6,586 bases of DNA from Flammeovirgaceae bacterium (GTDB lineage: Bacteria; Bacteroidota; Bacteroidia; Cytophagales; Cyclobacteriaceae): positions 1 through 6,586 of the forward strand of contig QIEB01000493.1 in NCBI GenBank assembly GCA_003229495.1, read 5' to 3'. A program made the translations under genes and the position numbers. Shown here piece by piece: positions 4,851-6,586 of the stretch. Position 1 is the first letter of the stretch. Each line of letters begins with the position of its first letter. Below the pieces are notes generated by a model. It saw only the letters and a list, made by a program, of their open reading frames with translations, did no database searches and was not told the origin of the DNA.

Positions 4851-6586
4851 ATGAGTGATGCTATTAAGCATGAATGTGGTATCGCGCTGATCCGTTTGCG
4901 CAAACCGTTGCAGTATTATATCGAAAAGTATGGCACTCCCCTCTACGCGGTAAAGAAATTATATCTCCTGATGGAGAAACAGCACAATCGCGGGCAGGAT
5001 GGTGCGGGAATAGCTAATATCAAATTGGACATGGCCCCGGGTATGCGGTACATAAGTAGATACCGCTCGGTCAAACCACAACCAATTCTTGATGTTTTCT
5101 CTAAATTGGAGAAGAAATATGCAAAGAGCAGGGTTGAGGGAGGAGATAAATTTTATGAGGCTGAATGGCTGCAAAAAAATTGTGCTTTTACCGGGGAGGC
5201 TTGGATTGGACACCTTCGCTATGGCACCCACGGAGGAAATAAAATAGAAAATTGTCACCCTATGTTACGCCAGAATAATTGGCGTAGCCGGAATCTGGTG
5301 CTGGCGGGAAACTTCAACCTGACCAATTTAGACGAATTGTTTGAAACCCTGGTCAAAATTGGACAACATCCCAAAGAAAAAGTAGACACTGTTACTGTAC
5401 TGGAGAAGATCGGTCATTTTCTGGATGAAGAAAATCAAAGATTATTTGATAGTTATAAGACGGAATTCTCCAACCAGGAGGTTTCTGAAAGAATAGAACA
5501 AGAACTGGACCTACAACATGTATTGCAGCGATCATGTAAAGACTTTGACGGAGGTTATGCAATAGTAGGTATGACTGGTAATGGCTCCAGTTTTGTGGTT
5601 AGAGACCCTGTGGGCATCCGACCAGCCTACTATTACGCAGACGACGAAGTAGTGGTTGCTGCTTCTGAAAAGCCGGCCATCAAGACTGCATTTAACGTTG
5701 AATATAGTGAGATCCAAGAAATCAGTCCCGGGAAAGCCCTTATTGTTAATAAGCAGGGGGACTATGGTCAATACACAATAACAGAGCCCTTGGAAAAAAA
5801 GTCCTGCAGTTTTGAGCGGATATATTTTAGTCGTGGCTCTGACCCTGATATTTATAACGAGCGCAAAAACCTGGGAAGACTATTGGTTCCGCAGATTCTC
5901 AAATCAATTAATTTTGATTTAAAGAATACTATTTTCACCTATATACCCAATACCGCCGAAACTGCTTTTTTGGGAATGATTAATGGGTTAGAAACCTTCC
6001 TGGCCGACCGGAGAAAAGAGGTCATTTTGGAATCTAAACCTCATGTGGGTTCTATTGAAGATATTTTGAACTTTAGGCCCAGGGTAGAAAAACTGGTTTT
6101 GAAGGATGCAAAATTAAGGACATTTATCACTGACGATGTCCATCGGGATGACCTGGTTGCACACGTGTATGACACTACTTATGAAGTGATTAGGAAGCAT
6201 CGAGACACCGTGGTGGTAATAGATGATTCAATAGTACGCGGCACCACCTTAGAAGTTAGTATTTTGGCCATGCTTATGCGCTTGGAACCAAAGAGGATAG
6301 TAATAGTGTCTTCTGCTCCTCAGATACGATATCCGGACTGCTATGGAATTGACATGTCCCGTATGAAGGATTTTATTGCTTTCCGGGCAGTGATGGAATT
6401 ACTGGAGGATCGCCATATGGATGAATTGGTTGAGCAGGTATACCAAAAGTGCGTTGGAACCAAAGCCACCAAGGAGAACTACCTCAAGGAATTATATCAG
6501 CCATTCCACTATGAAGAGGTATCGCAGAAAATAGCGGAAATGATATCCTCAAGGTATAGCGGTATTGAGGTGGAAGTGATTTATCA
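4851..6586 (+). CDS. purF: amidophosphoribosyltransferase (PurF family, long form; 3' end cut by window edge)
   Basis: The frame is open from the ATG at 4851 to the window edge (578 codons, no stop), already longer than the roughly 470-510 residues of ordinary PurF. The family transfers glutamine-derived ammonia to PRPP, giving phosphoribosylamine, the first step of purine synthesis. The N-terminal Ntn glutaminase domain begins HECGIA with nucleophile Cys9, so an eight-residue leader must be removed, as in other PurF precursors. QHNRGQDGAGI (44-54), GHLRYGTHGG (120-129), AGNFNL (152-157) and FDGGYAIVG (232-240) complete it. The phosphoribosyltransferase domain has the PRPP loop VVVIDDSIVRGTT (454-466) and then APQIRYPDCYGID. 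Differences from ordinary PurF include an extra segment at about residues 80-112 before GHLRYG, YIPNTAETAF where a VPDSG-type motif is usual, and a tail running past residue 530. It could be a second, specialised paralogue and not the main purine-pathway PurF; the symbol is a family assignment. No frameshift is seen. Confidence 0.87.
   Translation, partial: MSDAIKHECGIALIRLRKPLQYYIEKYGTPLYAVKKLYLLMEKQHNRGQDGAGIANIKLDMAPGMRYISRYRSVKPQPILDVFSKLEKKYAKSRVEGGDKFYEAEWLQKNCAFTGEAWIGHLRYGTHGGNKIENCHPMLRQNNWRSRNLVLAGNFNLTNLDELFETLVKIGQHPKEKVDTVTVLEKIGHFLDEENQRLFDSYKTEFSNQEVSERIEQELDLQHVLQRSCKDFDGGYAIVGMTGNGSSFVVRDPVGIRPAYYYADDEVVVAASEKPAIKTAFNVEYSEIQEISPGKALIVNKQGDYGQYTITEPLEKKSCSFERIYFSRGSDPDIYNERKNLGRLLVPQILKSINFDLKNTIFTYIPNTAETAFLGMINGLETFLADRRKEVILESKPHVGSIEDILNFRPRVEKLVLKDAKLRTFITDDVHRDDLVAHVYDTTYEVIRKHRDTVVVIDDSIVRGTTLEVSILAMLMRLEPKRIVIVSSAPQIRYPDCYGIDMSRMKDFIAFRAVMELLEDRHMDELVEQVYQKCVGTKATKENYLKELYQPFHYEEVSQKIAEMISSRYSGIEVEVIY

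Noticed and set aside
4959..5258. Open frame of 99 codons on the minus strand
   Set aside because: Antisense to the glutaminase domain of the PurF-family gene; the frame at 5532-5771 is also a shadow of that gene.

Overview
This window reads as chromosomal, housekeeping-type DNA from a member of the Bacteroidota, probably the Cytophagia/Flavobacteriia side. The evidence is a moderate, AT-leaning base composition, the near absence of Shine-Dalgarno sequences before the genes, two upstream elements matching the Bacteroidota -7 box TAnnTTTG, a fused gamma-alpha KorA of the kind common in this phylum, and a long PurF-family protein that I recall from Bacteroidota. The genus cannot be named from sequence alone.

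Layout. Positions 1-3674 hold three minus-strand genes, transcribed right to left as one tight unit: korA (1833-3674), korB (794-1828, 4-bp gap) and an FAD/NAD(P)-dependent oxidoreductase (1-767, 26-bp gap), whose C-terminus is cut by the left edge. Positions 3675-3892 are a divergent intergenic region with a candidate korA promoter, a small AT-rich palindrome and a short hairpin. Then, on the plus strand, come murI (3893-4705, glutamate racemase), a 145-bp spacer occupied largely by an 8-bp-periodic array that flips orientation in the middle, and the start of a long amidophosphoribosyltransferase-family gene (4851 to the right edge, 578 codons visible, no stop reached).

How the genes work together. 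KorA and KorB form a 2-oxoacid:ferredoxin oxidoreductase, most likely for 2-oxoglutarate: a thiamine-diphosphate enzyme with one [4Fe-4S] cluster that makes acyl-CoA and passes electrons to ferredoxin. The co-transcribed flavoprotein resembles adrenodoxin reductase/FprA/GltD and is a plausible partner moving electrons between ferredoxin and NAD(P)H; that pairing is inferred from gene order and fold. MurI supplies D-glutamate for peptidoglycan. The PurF-like protein belongs to the family that converts PRPP and glutamine to phosphoribosylamine. murI and the PurF-like gene have no obvious functional link to the kor operon.

I see no tRNA or rRNA gene, CRISPR array, transposase, phage gene or riboswitch. 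I found no evidence of an undescribed multi-gene system. The least ordinary items are the inverted 8-bp array, the apparent insertion in the flavoprotein next to its NAD(P)-binding loop, and the long, diverged PurF-type enzyme.
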